A DNA stretch of 64,000 bases. Origin: Rathayibacter iranicus NCPPB 2253 = VKM Ac-1602 (lineage in GTDB: Bacteria; Actinomycetota; Actinomycetes; Actinomycetales; Microbacteriaceae). The stretch lies in NCBI RefSeq assembly GCF_003149025.1, contig NZ_QGDV01000004.1:186001-250000 (forward strand). Direction: 5' to 3'. Below, piece by piece: positions 29,557 through 38,033 of the stretch. The notes beneath the pieces are model-generated. The model was given only the letters and a program-made list of their open reading frames with translations, was not told where the DNA came from and ran no database searches. The stretch's first letter is position 1. Each line of letters starts with the position of its first letter. The position numbers and the translations under genes are program-made.

Positions 29557-30135
29557 ATGGAGCAAATGGTGCCGCTGATCCTCGCTACTCGTCGCCTTAA
29601 CATCACGCGTTTTAGCCACGGTGATCTCGACGATCGGCTTGCGTACCAGTCGCGCGAAGATGTCGCCCGCTACCTCTACCGCGAGCCGCTGAGTCGGGAG
29701 GCGTGCGCGGCCAGCATTGAACGAGCGATCGCGACGACGTCGCTCATTGCCGAGGGCGACGCTCTCCTGTTGGCGATCCGGGTACACACCGAGCGCCGGG
29801 TGATCGGGGAGATCGTCCTCACCCTGTCGGATCGGCGGGCGGCGCAGGTCGAGATCGGCTGGGTTTTCAACCCCGAAGACGCAGGTAGGGGTTACGCAAC
29901 CGAGGCCGCGCGGGCGGTCGCCGAGCTGGCCTTCTCGGAATACGGTGCGCATCGGCTTTTCGCTCGACTCGACGCGGAGAACGAGCGCTCGGTGCTCCTG
30001 TGCCGACGTCTGGGATTCCGCCAAGAAGCACACCTCGTCGAGAACGATCGACGCGTGTCGGGGGCGTGGGGGAGCGAATTCATTTACGCGGCGCTCCAGG
30101 AGGACCTCATCCGCGACGATGCACAGTGGCGATAA
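29557..30135 (+). CDS. GNAT acetyltransferase (RimJ/RimL type)
   Basis: This 192-residue protein has the RimJ/RimL N-terminus (LATRRLNITRFSHGDLDDRL), the acetyl-CoA loop in NPEDAGRGYATEAARAVAEL and the closing motif SVLLCRRLGFRQEAHLVEND. It would acetylate a protein N-terminus or a small amine; the substrate is unknown. ATG 29557 or the ATG three codons later may be used. Its 3' end overlaps the truncated regulator gene by ten bases, which suggests they were once one operon. Confidence 0.85.
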   Translation: MEQMVPLILATRRLNITRFSHGDLDDRLAYQSREDVARYLYREPLSREACAASIERAIATTSLIAEGDALLLAIRVHTERRVIGEIVLTLSDRRAAQVEIGWVFNPEDAGRGYATEAARAVAELAFSEYGAHRLFARLDAENERSVLLCRRLGFRQEAHLVENDRRVSGAWGSEFIYAALQEDLIRDDAQWR

Positions 30136-30791
30136 CCTACGAGGCTTCTGCCGCCGATGTGGCCCGAGTGCGGCTCACTCCGTCGCCGATCGGGGAGGCC
30201 GTGTTCAGCCTGCGGGCGCTAGCGCGACCGGGTGCGGCGTCGCAATTCGGGCCGTTTCTGGAGTACGCGCGGGGGCGCCTGAGGGGCGTCGACATCCGTG
30301 TTCTCCGCTCTCTGGTGCCCAGCACCGGGTACGTGCCGGACGTCCTTACACCCAGCCCGCGGTTCGCCCCCTCGTTCCTCACGCAGCTGGAGGAGGTGCG
30401 GGCGACGCCTGCGGAGGAGTTTGCCGCCCAGGTCGACTGGATGGCGCGCGACCCGGGGACCACAAGGCAGTGGAAGGCGCGGACCGCGACGGCCCGGGCC
30501 TTTCTTCAGGCAACCGATCTTCCCGAGACGATTGCCCCGCCGGCTGGCATCGCAGCCGCCCAGAAGAGCGGCGAACCGGCGAATCAGATTAAACAGGTGC
30601 TGTCAGGTGGAAAGATCGCGACGCAAAGTCCTGGGCTCGCTCAGCTTCCGATGTATAGCGAGATTCACAAGCAGCTTGTTCAAAGCAATACCAAAATACA
30701 GCTGGGGCTACCGCGGCATTTCTCTCCGAAAACCCAGATGCTGTTTACTCCAACTGGGCACCGTGAGTTGGTGTCAGGCCGTGAGAAGTAA
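30126..30791 (+). pseudogene. Truncated ArsR/DUF5937-type regulator fused to a foreign C-terminus
   Basis: The first 140 or so residues (ITYEASAADVARVRLTPSPI, LRSLVPSTGYVPDVLTPSP, TRQWKARTATARAFLQATDL) look like the N-terminal DUF5937 part of ArsR-family regulators, which normally continue to about 330 residues with a helix-turn-helix. Here the match stops near 30550-30590 and the frame continues for about 70 residues of different character (IHKQLVQSNTKIQLGLPRHF) with far more A/T at third positions. The DNA-binding domain is missing, so the regulator is probably dead. The C-terminal part may be the tail of another gene brought in by recombination. GTG 30126 overlaps the acetyltransferase gene. 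Confidence 0.6.
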
Positions 30792-31173
30792 GTCCCTCGG
30801 CGTTGCGGGGCTCATGAGCCTCGTCGTGGCGCTTACCGGCTGCTCGGCAGATCCCGCATTGAGAACCACGCCATCACCATTGGAGCCGAGCGATGAACTT
30901 AGAATGGTAATTTCCGCGATCGACTCTGGGGATCCTTCGCGCCTGACGAAGCTCTTCCCCGACCAGCAGCCGTCCGCTATTACGGCAGTCTATGACGCAT
31001 GCGGCGCCATTGCAGTCACGTCGCGGCGCATCGACAGCCAGGACGGGGATTCGCCCCGCACCCTTTATGCAACTCTTGCTGGGCCCTTGAAAGCAGACCA
31101 ATCGACGGAAGGGAGATGCTCCTTTCTACTTTATTGGACAGATAGTCAGACCTGGCGCCTCACTTCCACCTAG
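30781..31173 (+). CDS. Predicted lipoprotein
   Basis: This 130-residue protein starts at GTG 30781 and has a lipobox (VVALTGC) at the end of a signal peptide. The mature part has two further cysteines and a closing strand FLLYWTDSQTWRLTST, somewhat like NTF2-fold secreted proteins. It overlaps the end of the chimeric gene by 11 bases and shares its lower GC content, so both were probably acquired together. A strong terminator follows. Function unknown. Confidence 0.65.
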   Translation: MRSKSLGVAGLMSLVVALTGCSADPALRTTPSPLEPSDELRMVISAIDSGDPSRLTKLFPDQQPSAITAVYDACGAIAVTSRRIDSQDGDSPRTLYATLAGPLKADQSTEGRCSFLLYWTDSQTWRLTST

Positions 31174-31184
31174 GGAAATCGGCA

Positions 31185-31228
31185 AGAAGATGGGACGTCT
31201 CTCCTCAAGAGGCGTCCCATCTTCTTGT
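31185..31228 (+). terminator. Rho-independent terminator after the lipoprotein gene
   Basis: A 17-bp stem (AGAAGATGGGACGTCTC with its complement, one G-U pair) is followed by TTGTT. It is one of the clearest terminators in the window. Confidence 0.85.
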
Positions 31229-31390
31229 TCCTAGCGTCAGCCGGGGGGACGAGCAGGCTGCCGAACTGCCGATGCTCTGCGCTTCGATGACGACCTCACG
31301 CAGCACATCAACGCTCAACGCGGTGGCTCGCGGGAATCGGGAATTCCGGCGAGCCGAACGCTGTCCTCCGAGCGCGGGATGGGCGGGCTG

Positions 31391-32143
31391 TTACTTCTTG
31401 GCGCCCTGGGCGGCGACGGCCGCGGCACCGGCGGCAGCCGCCTCCGGGTCGAGGTAGCGCGCCTGGCCGATCGGCGCGAAGTTCTCGTCGAGGGAGTAGA
31501 CGAGAGGGATGCCGGTCGGGATATTCAGCTCGGCGATATCCGAGTCCGAGATGCCATCAAGGGTCTTCACCAGGGCTCGCAACGAGTTGCCGTGCGCGGT
31601 GACCATCACGGTCTTGCCCGAGGCAAGGTCCGGCTTGATGTCGGACTCCCAGTAGGGCAGCATCCGCTCGATCACGAGCTTCAGCGACTCGGTGCGCGGC
31701 AACGCGTCGCCAAGGTCGGCATAGCGCTCGTCATGGGCCTGCGAATACTGGTCGTCATCGGACATCGGAGGCGGCGGCACATCGAACGAGCGACGCCAGG
31801 TCTGGAACTGCTCCGGACCGTACTCGGCCAGAGTCTGCGCCTTGTCCTTGCCCTGCAGCGCCCCGTAGTGGCGCTCGTTCAGGCGCCACGAGCGCTTCAC
31901 GTCGATCCACAGCCGATCGGCGGCTTCGAGCGCGATATTCGCGGTTTGGATCGCACGCGTCTGCCGCGAGGTATACACGATGTCGGGATGCAGCCCAGCC
32001 TCGATCAGCAGCTCACCGGCGCGGGTCGCCTCGGCGACTCCCTGCTCGGTGAGGCGCACATCGACCCAGCCGGTAAAAAGGTTTTTCTGGTTCCACTCGC
32101 TGTTGCCGTGGCGCACGAGGATGAGCGTGGAAGTCTCGGACAT
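31391..32143 (-). CDS. gpmA: 2,3-bisphosphoglycerate-dependent phosphoglycerate mutase
   Basis: This 250-residue glycolytic enzyme interconverts 3- and 2-phosphoglycerate. [18 protein letters not shown] holds the phospho-histidine, [11 protein letters not shown] is the substrate loop, and [12 protein letters not shown] carries the second catalytic His. An Ala-rich tail ends in AQGAKK. It is divergent from the methyltransferase gene, with ATG at 32143. Confidence 0.95.
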   Translation of the reverse strand: MSETSTLILVRHGNSEWNQKNLFTGWVDVRLTEQGVAEATRAGELLIEAGLHPDIVYTSRQTRAIQTANIALEAADRLWIDVKRSWRLNERHYGALQGKDKAQTLAEYGPEQFQTWRRSFDVPPPPMSDDDQYSQAHDERYADLGDALPRTESLKLVIERMLPYWESDIKPDLASGKTVMVTAHGNSLRALVKTLDGISDSDIAELNIPTGIPLVYSLDENFAPIGQARYLDPEAAAAGAAAVAAQGAKK

Positions 32144-32191
32144 GCATCCAGCTTAGAGGCGGCCATTGCGCTTCCGGATACGGTGGAGAGT

Positions 32192-33001
32192 ATGCCCATC
32201 GGTACCATCACCCGCGGAACGACGGGCACGAACCGCCTGCGCCGAGTGGACCGCAGGCTCGCCGAGCTGCCGGTGCTGCGGAGCGCGCGCTCTCCCCTCG
32301 TCGTCGACCTTGGCTTCGGAGCGAGCGCGGTCACCACGCTCGAGCTGCACCGGCGCCTCCTCAGGGCGGCTCCGGACGTCGAGGTGCTCGGCCTCGAGAT
32401 CGAGCCTGCTCGCGTCGCCACAGCGCGGCGACAGCTGGAGCAAGTCAGGGAGGGAGGCACATCCTTCCCCGCGGACGCGCGCGTACGTTTCGAGCGGGGT
32501 GGCTTCGAGGTCCCTCTGCCGACGCAACGACGCGCCGAGGTCATTCGGGCTTTCAATGTTCTCCGCCAGTACGACGAAGGCGATGTCGCCGGCGCCTGGA
32601 CGACGATGACGACCCGTCTCCAGCCTGACGGCGTGCTCGTCGAGGGCACCTGCGACGAGATCGGCCGCATCTGCACCTGGATCGAGGTCGGCCGAGAGGG
32701 CCCGCGTTCGCTCACCCTGTCGCTCCGTCTCGCGAGCATTCCCTCGCCGATGACCGCGGCAGAACGCCTGCCCAAAGCGCTGATTCACCGCAATGTCCCC
32801 GGGGAGCGAGTGCACGCCTTCCTGGCCGCGCTCGAACGGGCGTGGACGCTGAACGCCCCACTCGCCGTCTACGGGCCGGGTCAGCGCTGGCTCGCGACCG
32901 TGCGCGATCTGCGAGTCGAGTGGCCGATCCTCGATGGTCCGCGCCGCTGGCGTCTGGGCGAGGTCACGGTCGCCTGGAACGCGGTGGCGCCAGCCGCCTG
33001 A
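32192..33001 (+). CDS. Class I SAM-dependent methyltransferase-like protein
   Basis: This 269-residue protein has a Rossmann-type SAM loop (PLVVDLGFGASAVTTLELHR) and an acidic residue at the end of the second strand (VEVLGLEIEPARVATAR). The substrate domain is unlike common families. ATG 32192 follows GGTGGAGAGT. The family is conserved in Micrococcales beside gpmA; the substrate is unknown. Confidence 0.75.
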   Translation: MPIGTITRGTTGTNRLRRVDRRLAELPVLRSARSPLVVDLGFGASAVTTLELHRRLLRAAPDVEVLGLEIEPARVATARRQLEQVREGGTSFPADARVRFERGGFEVPLPTQRRAEVIRAFNVLRQYDEGDVAGAWTTMTTRLQPDGVLVEGTCDEIGRICTWIEVGREGPRSLTLSLRLASIPSPMTAAERLPKALIHRNVPGERVHAFLAALERAWTLNAPLAVYGPGQRWLATVRDLRVEWPILDGPRRWRLGEVTVAWNAVAPAA

Positions 33002-33004
33002 CGG

Positions 33005-34135
33005 CTAGGACAGCGGAGGCAGGGCGGCTCGGGCCTCCGCTGGGCCTGCGCCCGTCGCTGTCAGCAGGTCGACGACCAAGGGGCGAAGCAGCACGAGGAG
33101 GGTTTTCTCGGCCAGTCGCGCCTCGGGAATCAGCCGCTGCGGGTCGAGGGACGTGGCGAGCAGGACGAGATCCTGGCGCGCAAGCGCGAGCACAGACGGA
33201 TCGGCGACGGCCCGTCCCAGCAGCGCAATGCTCGGACCAAAGCTCGCGACCACTCCTGCGAGTGTGGGGCGCGCAGCAGCGTCGCCGACGAGGAAGTCAA
33301 TGCGCCGGGCGATGATGCGGAGGTTACGAGTTGCGAGGTCCAGCGCGGCAAGCATTGTGCTCTGCCGAGTCAGCTCGACGCGATGCCGACGGATGAACGG
33401 CGAAATGCGGGCCACGCCCGTCGCCGAGTCGAGGGCTGCCGTCCACCCGTCGATCATCGGTTGTGTGGCCCGAATCCGCTCGAGGGCCGACGACGAAGCG
33501 GAGGAGTCGCCGCGCTGCAGTGCCTCTGTCAGCTCCTCGACTGTGCGGCCGAGCGCCGAGACCAGCCGGTGCGCCTCCGCCCGGGCGGTGTGTAGCGAAG
33601 GACGCGGCACGACCGCCGTGCAGAGCAAAGCCGCGAGTCCGCCGATCAAGCCGTCGAGGCTCCTGGTCAGGACGCCGCCATCGGGCGCCGGCAGGATCAT
33701 CACCAGCATCGCCTGAGTGCCGGCGGCGACCGCGAAGCCGGGCGACGGCGAGAGCGCCCGACCGAGAGTGAAGACGATCGCCAGCACGACGGCAAGCTGC
33801 CAGACTCCGCTCCCCCACAGCAGGAGCAGGATCTCGCTCGCCGTGATACCGATCAGCATCCCGATCGCTGTCTCGGCGACTTGCTTTGGGCGGGTGTCGC
33901 GAGCGATCCCCAGACTTGTGATGGTCACGGTGAGCGCGAGCACAGGCGCGGGATGCCCGACCACGAAGCGCGCCACGGAGTAGGCGAGGACGGCGGCGAG
34001 CACGATCTGGAGCACCGCTGGCAGCGACGCCGCCGCGCGGCCGATCGCTTTCCGGGGATGCAGCTCCCACGCCTCGACGAGACCGTGGACGCGCTCAACC
34101 GCCCGGCCCCGCGTGGCCGGTCCTGCGGCCACCAC
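33005..34135 (-). CDS. FUSC family membrane protein
   Basis: This 376-residue protein has an N-terminal membrane block of about six helices (AVLQIVLAAVLAYSVARFVV to LDGLIGGLAALLCTAVVP) and a long cytoplasmic helical domain. That layout fits the FUSC/aromatic-acid-exporter-like family, whose actinobacterial members have no proven substrate. The likely start is GTG 34135, nine bases past the ygfZ stop, so it may be cotranscribed with ygfZ. Confidence 0.78.
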   Translation of the reverse strand: MVAAGPATRGRAVERVHGLVEAWELHPRKAIGRAAASLPAVLQIVLAAVLAYSVARFVVGHPAPVLALTVTITSLGIARDTRPKQVAETAIGMLIGITASEILLLLWGSGVWQLAVVLAIVFTLGRALSPSPGFAVAAGTQAMLVMILPAPDGGVLTRSLDGLIGGLAALLCTAVVPRPSLHTARAEAHRLVSALGRTVEELTEALQRGDSSASSSALERIRATQPMIDGWTAALDSATGVARISPFIRRHRVELTRQSTMLAALDLATRNLRIIARRIDFLVGDAAARPTLAGVVASFGPSIALLGRAVADPSVLALARQDLVLLATSLDPQRLIPEARLAEKTLLVLLRPLVVDLLTATGAGPAEARAALPPLS

Positions 34136-34143
34136 GGCGTGGC

Positions 34144-35283
34144 CTACCTGGTCGTCGAGCCGAGCCTGGGCAGGCGAGGCACGTCCGCCTCCGCTCCGGC
34201 TTCGGGCGGGACGACGACCTCCTGTGCCGCTGCGACGCGAGCGTCCCCGACGATCACTGTGAGTTCGAGTTCGATGGGGACGGTGCGCTTGATGACAGCG
34301 AGAGCGATCGGGCCGTCCTCGTAGTGCCAGGCGCTGGAGGTGACGGTACCGACCTCGACCAGTTCGCCGCCTTTGTGTGCGGTGACGATATCCCCGTGTC
34401 GGGGCAGCACGGAGTCGGAGCCGTCGAGCTGCAGCAGCACGAGACGGCGAGGCGGATGACCGAGGTTGTGCACCTTCGCCACCGTCTCCTGCCCGCGGTA
34501 GCAGCCCTTAGCCAAGTGCACGCTGGAGCGGAGGAGGTCGAGTTCGTGGGGGAGGGAGCGCTCATCGACCTCGGTCGCGTGCCGCGGCCGCCACGCGGCG
34601 ATCCGGAGCGCTTCGAGCGCGTCGGCACCGGCGAGGGTGACTCCAGCGGCGGCGGCGCGGCCGTCGAGGCCGTCGAGCACGGCGCGCGGGACAAGAATCT
34701 CGCAGAGATTCCAACTCGCTGCCGGATGCTCCGCGATGAGCGCATACTGCCAGCCGCCAGGCTGCACCTGGGCCCACGGGTCGCGCCACGCGATCGAAGC
34801 CTCGCCGAGGCCGAGCACGAAGGCCAGAGCGGCCCCCTCTCCGAAAACAGCGAGGGTTGCGAACTCCTCGGTACGCTCCGACACCTCAACGCGGAGCAGG
34901 AAGCGCATCCGATCGAGCCAGGCTGCCAGGCCCGCGGTCTCGTCGCGGTCGAGCAGAAGCCACGTCGTTTCGCCGTCGTCGACCAAGCGGATGACGTGCT
35001 CGATCCGGCCGGACGGGTCGAGCAGGAGGGTCTCTGCGCAGGAGCCGGGCGAAAGTCGGGACACGGCCTGGCTGGTGAGCGAGTCGAGCCAGGTGAGACG
35101 GTCAGGACCGGTGACGGTCACGACTCCGCGGCCGGAGAGGTCGACGAGGGCGGTGCCAGCGGCGAGCGCCCGCTGCTCGCGGAACGGCTCGCCATAGTGA
35201 GCAGCGACTCCGGGCTCGGCAGCGCTCGTCCCCGCCACTGCGCCGGCGGCTGACAGTAACGGCGAGAGGACGTCAGTCGACAC
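34144..35283 (-). CDS. ygfZ: YgfZ/GcvT-domain folate-binding protein
   Basis: This 379-residue protein carries the YgfZ signature KGCYRGQETVAKVHNLG, in which the Cys is essential in E. coli YgfZ, plus a GcvT-like fold with DRLTWLDSLTSQAV. The family helps assemble or repair iron-sulfur enzymes using folate. I start it at GTG 35283, which overlaps the stop of the FABP-like gene by 11 bases; the longer frame lies inside that gene. Confidence 0.87.
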   Translation of the reverse strand: MSTDVLSPLLSAAGAVAGTSAAEPGVAAHYGEPFREQRALAAGTALVDLSGRGVVTVTGPDRLTWLDSLTSQAVSRLSPGSCAETLLLDPSGRIEHVIRLVDDGETTWLLLDRDETAGLAAWLDRMRFLLRVEVSERTEEFATLAVFGEGAALAFVLGLGEASIAWRDPWAQVQPGGWQYALIAEHPAASWNLCEILVPRAVLDGLDGRAAAAGVTLAGADALEALRIAAWRPRHATEVDERSLPHELDLLRSSVHLAKGCYRGQETVAKVHNLGHPPRRLVLLQLDGSDSVLPRHGDIVTAHKGGELVEVGTVTSSAWHYEDGPIALAVIKRTVPIELELTVIVGDARVAAAQEVVVPPEAGAEADVPRLPRLGSTTR

Positions 35284-35878
35284 GGGCGAGCCGTCCTGAC
35301 GAGTGGGTGCGGAGCCCCTGGCCGAGGGCGGCAATATCCCATGCCCAAAGTAGGTGGTCATCCACGAGGCCATACAGGCGTGTGGCCGCTGCGTAGTCCT
35401 TTGCGGCGGCCGTGCGCATCACGGCGTCGGTGGCGAGGTCGATCCGCGGTCCTTTGACCTGCCCGAGGTAGAGCTCGCTGACGCCGTCCGGATGCACGAG
35501 AGACACCTCGATGTCGAAGGCGCCGGCGGCATTACGCAGAGTCTCAACGGACTCCGCGTCCGGGAAAGCCGGAGCACCGCGCCCGGGGAGCATCGCCGGA
35601 CCAGCATCGGCGTCGGTCAGTGCACGGCTGAGTCGCCAGTAGCCCATTTCGCTCACCAGGGGCCGGTGATCATGCTCAGAATCGTCGAGCAGCCAGGTGT
35701 AGGAGTTGTAGTTGAGGTAGGGGAGGCCGTCGTAGCTGAAGCTGATGCGGTGGCCGAATTCGGCCTGCACCGGCTCGTCGCCGACGGCGTAGTCGATGAC
35801 TCCTGAACCCTCCCAGACGCCGAGCAGCCAGGAGAGGGGAACGAGTTCGGGCGGCAGGCCCGACGGAAGCGAGATCAC
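35273..35878 (-). CDS. FABP-like/nitrobindin (DUF1794) protein
   Basis: This 201-residue beta-barrel protein has the family motif LLGVWEGSGV near the N-terminus and GEPVQAEFG-like barrel strands after it. A C-terminal helical part around YAAATRLYGLVDDHLLWAWD may be extra. Members bind haem or fatty acids; the Mycobacterium relative is Rv2717c. GTG 35878 is chosen for the conserved start and the GGAG upstream. It is coupled to ygfZ downstream and preceded by a tiny membrane-protein gene. Confidence 0.83.
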   Translation of the reverse strand: MISLPSGLPPELVPLSWLLGVWEGSGVIDYAVGDEPVQAEFGHRISFSYDGLPYLNYNSYTWLLDDSEHDHRPLVSEMGYWRLSRALTDADAGPAMLPGRGAPAFPDAESVETLRNAAGAFDIEVSLVHPDGVSELYLGQVKGPRIDLATDAVMRTAAAKDYAAATRLYGLVDDHLLWAWDIAALGQGLRTHSSGRLARVD

Positions 35879-35897
35879 ACCGGCTCCGGCGATGCAG

Positions 35898-36008
35898 CTA
35901 GCTCTGACCGCGGTAGAGCTTGTACACGACCACGCCCGAGACCCACGCGATGGAGAGGGAGGCGAGCCCGAGCAATCCGAGGTAGAAGAGTTCGAGGGCG
36001 AGAAGCAT
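35898..36008 (-). CDS. 36-residue single-helix membrane protein
   Basis: ATG 36008 opens a 36-residue frame (MLLALELFYLGLLGLASLSI, then a helix end with VVVYKLYRGQS). It is almost wholly one membrane helix with a short basic cytoplasmic end. It lies 19 bases before the FABP-like gene on the same strand, and tiny genes like this are conserved at that position in related genomes as far as I recall. The frame is too short for most gene finders. Confidence 0.6.
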   Translation of the reverse strand: MLLALELFYLGLLGLASLSIAWVSGVVVYKLYRGQS

Positions 36009-36059
36009 TCCGCCATCTTACCCGCCAGCACTGCCACTGATGCGGGCCGGGAGGGACGC

Positions 36060-36320
36060 TCAGGCGGGTAGCAGCAGCGCGATTCCGCTGGCTATCGCGA
36101 CGAGCACCATCGCACCGACGATGCTGGTCATTGCGCGGACGAGGTAGCCGTCCGCACGCGCGACGGCGAGCTGAACGGCGAACGTCGCAAGCACGCAACC
36201 GCCGAACGTCAGCGCGAGCCAGAGCTGCCGGGACGCCGGAGCGGCGACAGCCAGCGTCACGACGGAACCCACGAGCGCGAGTGCCCAGACGACGCCGATA
36301 CCCAGCCGATCCCTGCTCAT
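36060..36320 (-). CDS. Small membrane protein
   Basis: This 86-residue protein has three hydrophobic helices (about residues 8-28, 32-52 and 63-84) and a short basic N-terminus. It starts at ATG 36320, divergent from glnR. No family is named; function unknown. Confidence 0.65.
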   Translation of the reverse strand: MSRDRLGIGVVWALALVGSVVTLAVAAPASRQLWLALTFGGCVLATFAVQLAVARADGYLVRAMTSIVGAMVLVAIASGIALLLPA

Positions 36321-36395
36321 CAGTCAATTGTGCCCTAGGCGATCCGCCCTCCCAGCCCGCCGCTAGTATGGCGGGCAGACCATTCTGGAGGATCC

Positions 36396-37085
36396 GTGGC
36401 GCAGTTGTTGATACTGACCTCGGCGGGAGGCGCCGACGTGCTCCCCGCACTGGGACTGCTCAGCCACAAGACCAAGCAGATTCCCGCCGAACCGGCACAA
36501 CTCGTCAACGCGCCGAGCTGCGACCTCATCCTCGTCGATGCTCGCCGAAACCTCGCGAGCGCCAAGTCGCTGTGCAAGATCCTCAGGACGACCGGGATCA
36601 ACGTCCCGCTCATCCTGATCCTCACCGAGGGCGGACTCACGGCCGTTTCCGCCGACTGGGGCGTCAACGACGTCATCCTCGACTCCGCGGGCCCCGCCGA
36701 AGTCGACGCCCGCATCCGCCTCGTCATCGGTCGTCTCGCACAGGAGCAGTCGACCTCGCGCATCCAAGCGTCGGGAGTCGTTATCGACGAGGCGAGCTAC
36801 TCGGCCAAGGTGCACGGGCGCCCGCTCGATCTGACCTTCAAGGAGTTCGAACTCCTTCGCTTCCTCGCCACGCACCCCTCCCGCGTCTTCACACGGGAGC
36901 AGCTACTCAGCGAGGTCTGGGGCTACGACTACTTCGGGGGAACGCGCACGGTCGACGTGCACGTGCGGAGGCTGCGGGCGAAGCTCGGCGATCTGGAGTC
37001 GCTGATCGGTACGGTTCGCAACGTCGGATACCGGTTCAACGTGTATGAAGAGGACAATGAGCGAGTCGCTCAACCTGTCCGTTGA
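36396..37085 (+). CDS. glnR: GlnR-like atypical response regulator
   Basis: This 229-residue protein has a receiver-like N-terminus without the full acidic pocket ([20 protein letters not shown]) and an OmpR-type winged helix ([40 protein letters not shown]). This is the orphan, non-phosphorylated GlnR type that controls nitrogen genes in Actinobacteria. The following gene is mshD, the same order as glnR-mshD in Mycobacterium. It starts at GTG 36396 behind GGAGGATCC. No kinase is nearby. Confidence 0.82.
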   Translation: MAQLLILTSAGGADVLPALGLLSHKTKQIPAEPAQLVNAPSCDLILVDARRNLASAKSLCKILRTTGINVPLILILTEGGLTAVSADWGVNDVILDSAGPAEVDARIRLVIGRLAQEQSTSRIQASGVVIDEASYSAKVHGRPLDLTFKEFELLRFLATHPSRVFTREQLLSEVWGYDYFGGTRTVDVHVRRLRAKLGDLESLIGTVRNVGYRFNVYEEDNERVAQPVR

Positions 37086-37938
37086 GGATCTCGCCGATCC
37101 CGCCACCGCAGCTGCCCTCGAGCACCTGATCGGGCGCGCCGCCTGGTTCGACCGGCAGCCCCCCTTCAGCGACCAAACCCTCGTCGATGCGCGCACCGGC
37201 TCTCGCACCCTGCTCGTAGGCCTGCGCGCCGACGTGGTGGTCGCCGCGGCGATCCTCGGCCAGGGCGAGCTCGAGTTCGTCGTCGATCCGGAGTGGCGCG
37301 GAGTCGGATTCGGCACCGCCACGCTCGAGCAGGTGCTCGCCGGTGGCCGCACAGGGCTTCTCGCCTGGGCACACGGCGATCATCCCGCCGCCCGCGCGCT
37401 CGCCGAGTCGCACGGCTTCGCGCCGGTGCGAACTCTCCTCCATCTGGTGCTGGAGCCCCTCGCCACGCCGGAGGTTCGCGTGCCGGAGGGATTCGTCCTG
37501 TCCGACGCGCGCGACCTCGACGCCGCCGAGTGGGTCGCCCTGAACGCCCGGGTGTTCGCTGCGCATCCGGAACAGGGCCGGCTGACGGAGGACGACCTTG
37601 CGGCCCGGCGTGCGGAGCCGTGGTTCAACGAGGGCGACTTCCTCCTGCTCCGCGATGCTGCCGGCACTCTGGTCGGCTACGACTGGCTCAAGATCGAGCC
37701 CGGCTCGACGACCGGAGAAATCTATGTGCTCGGGATCGCTCCGGAGGCGTCGGGCCGAGGGCTCGGACGCTTGCTCCTCGGTGCCGGTCTGGCCCGGATG
37801 CTGGAGCGCGGCTGCACGACGGCAGACCTCTACGTGGAGGCCGAGAACCGCTCCGCGGTTGCGCTGTACCGCTCACTGGGATTCACCGACGCCTCCATTG
37901 ATGTGCAGTACGTGCAGCGCGCGGCGCCGGTGCGCTGA
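37057..37938 (+). CDS. mshD: Mycothiol synthase MshD
   Basis: This protein of about 293 residues has two GNAT domains. The N-terminal one is degenerate ([20 protein letters not shown]) and the C-terminal one carries the acetyl-CoA loop [20 protein letters not shown]. It acetylates cysteinyl-glucosaminyl-inositol, the last step in making mycothiol, the main thiol of Actinobacteria. ATG 37057 with GAAGAGG upstream is preferred over ATG 37045. The gene overlaps the end of glnR. Confidence 0.9.
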   Translation: MSESLNLSVEDLADPATAAALEHLIGRAAWFDRQPPFSDQTLVDARTGSRTLLVGLRADVVVAAAILGQGELEFVVDPEWRGVGFGTATLEQVLAGGRTGLLAWAHGDHPAARALAESHGFAPVRTLLHLVLEPLATPEVRVPEGFVLSDARDLDAAEWVALNARVFAAHPEQGRLTEDDLAARRAEPWFNEGDFLLLRDAAGTLVGYDWLKIEPGSTTGEIYVLGIAPEASGRGLGRLLLGAGLARMLERGCTTADLYVEAENRSAVALYRSLGFTDASIDVQYVQRAAPVR

Positions 37939-37972
37939 GCCAACGCTCCTCCACAGGCTCTTCCCCGCCGCC

Positions 37973-37994
37973 GTTCATCCGGCATTCACGGCCC
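37973..37994 (+). promoter_or_regulatory. PHO box upstream of ppk1
   Basis: Two 11-base direct repeats, GTTCATCCGGC and ATTCACGGCCC, lie 40 bases before the ppk1 start. They fit the actinobacterial PHO-box pattern (GTTCAYYYRG). Binding by RegX3/PhoP is inferred. Confidence 0.6.
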
Positions 37995-38033
37995 ACGGCG
38001 CGGACCGACCGGGCTCGGTGCCAGGATGGTCGC

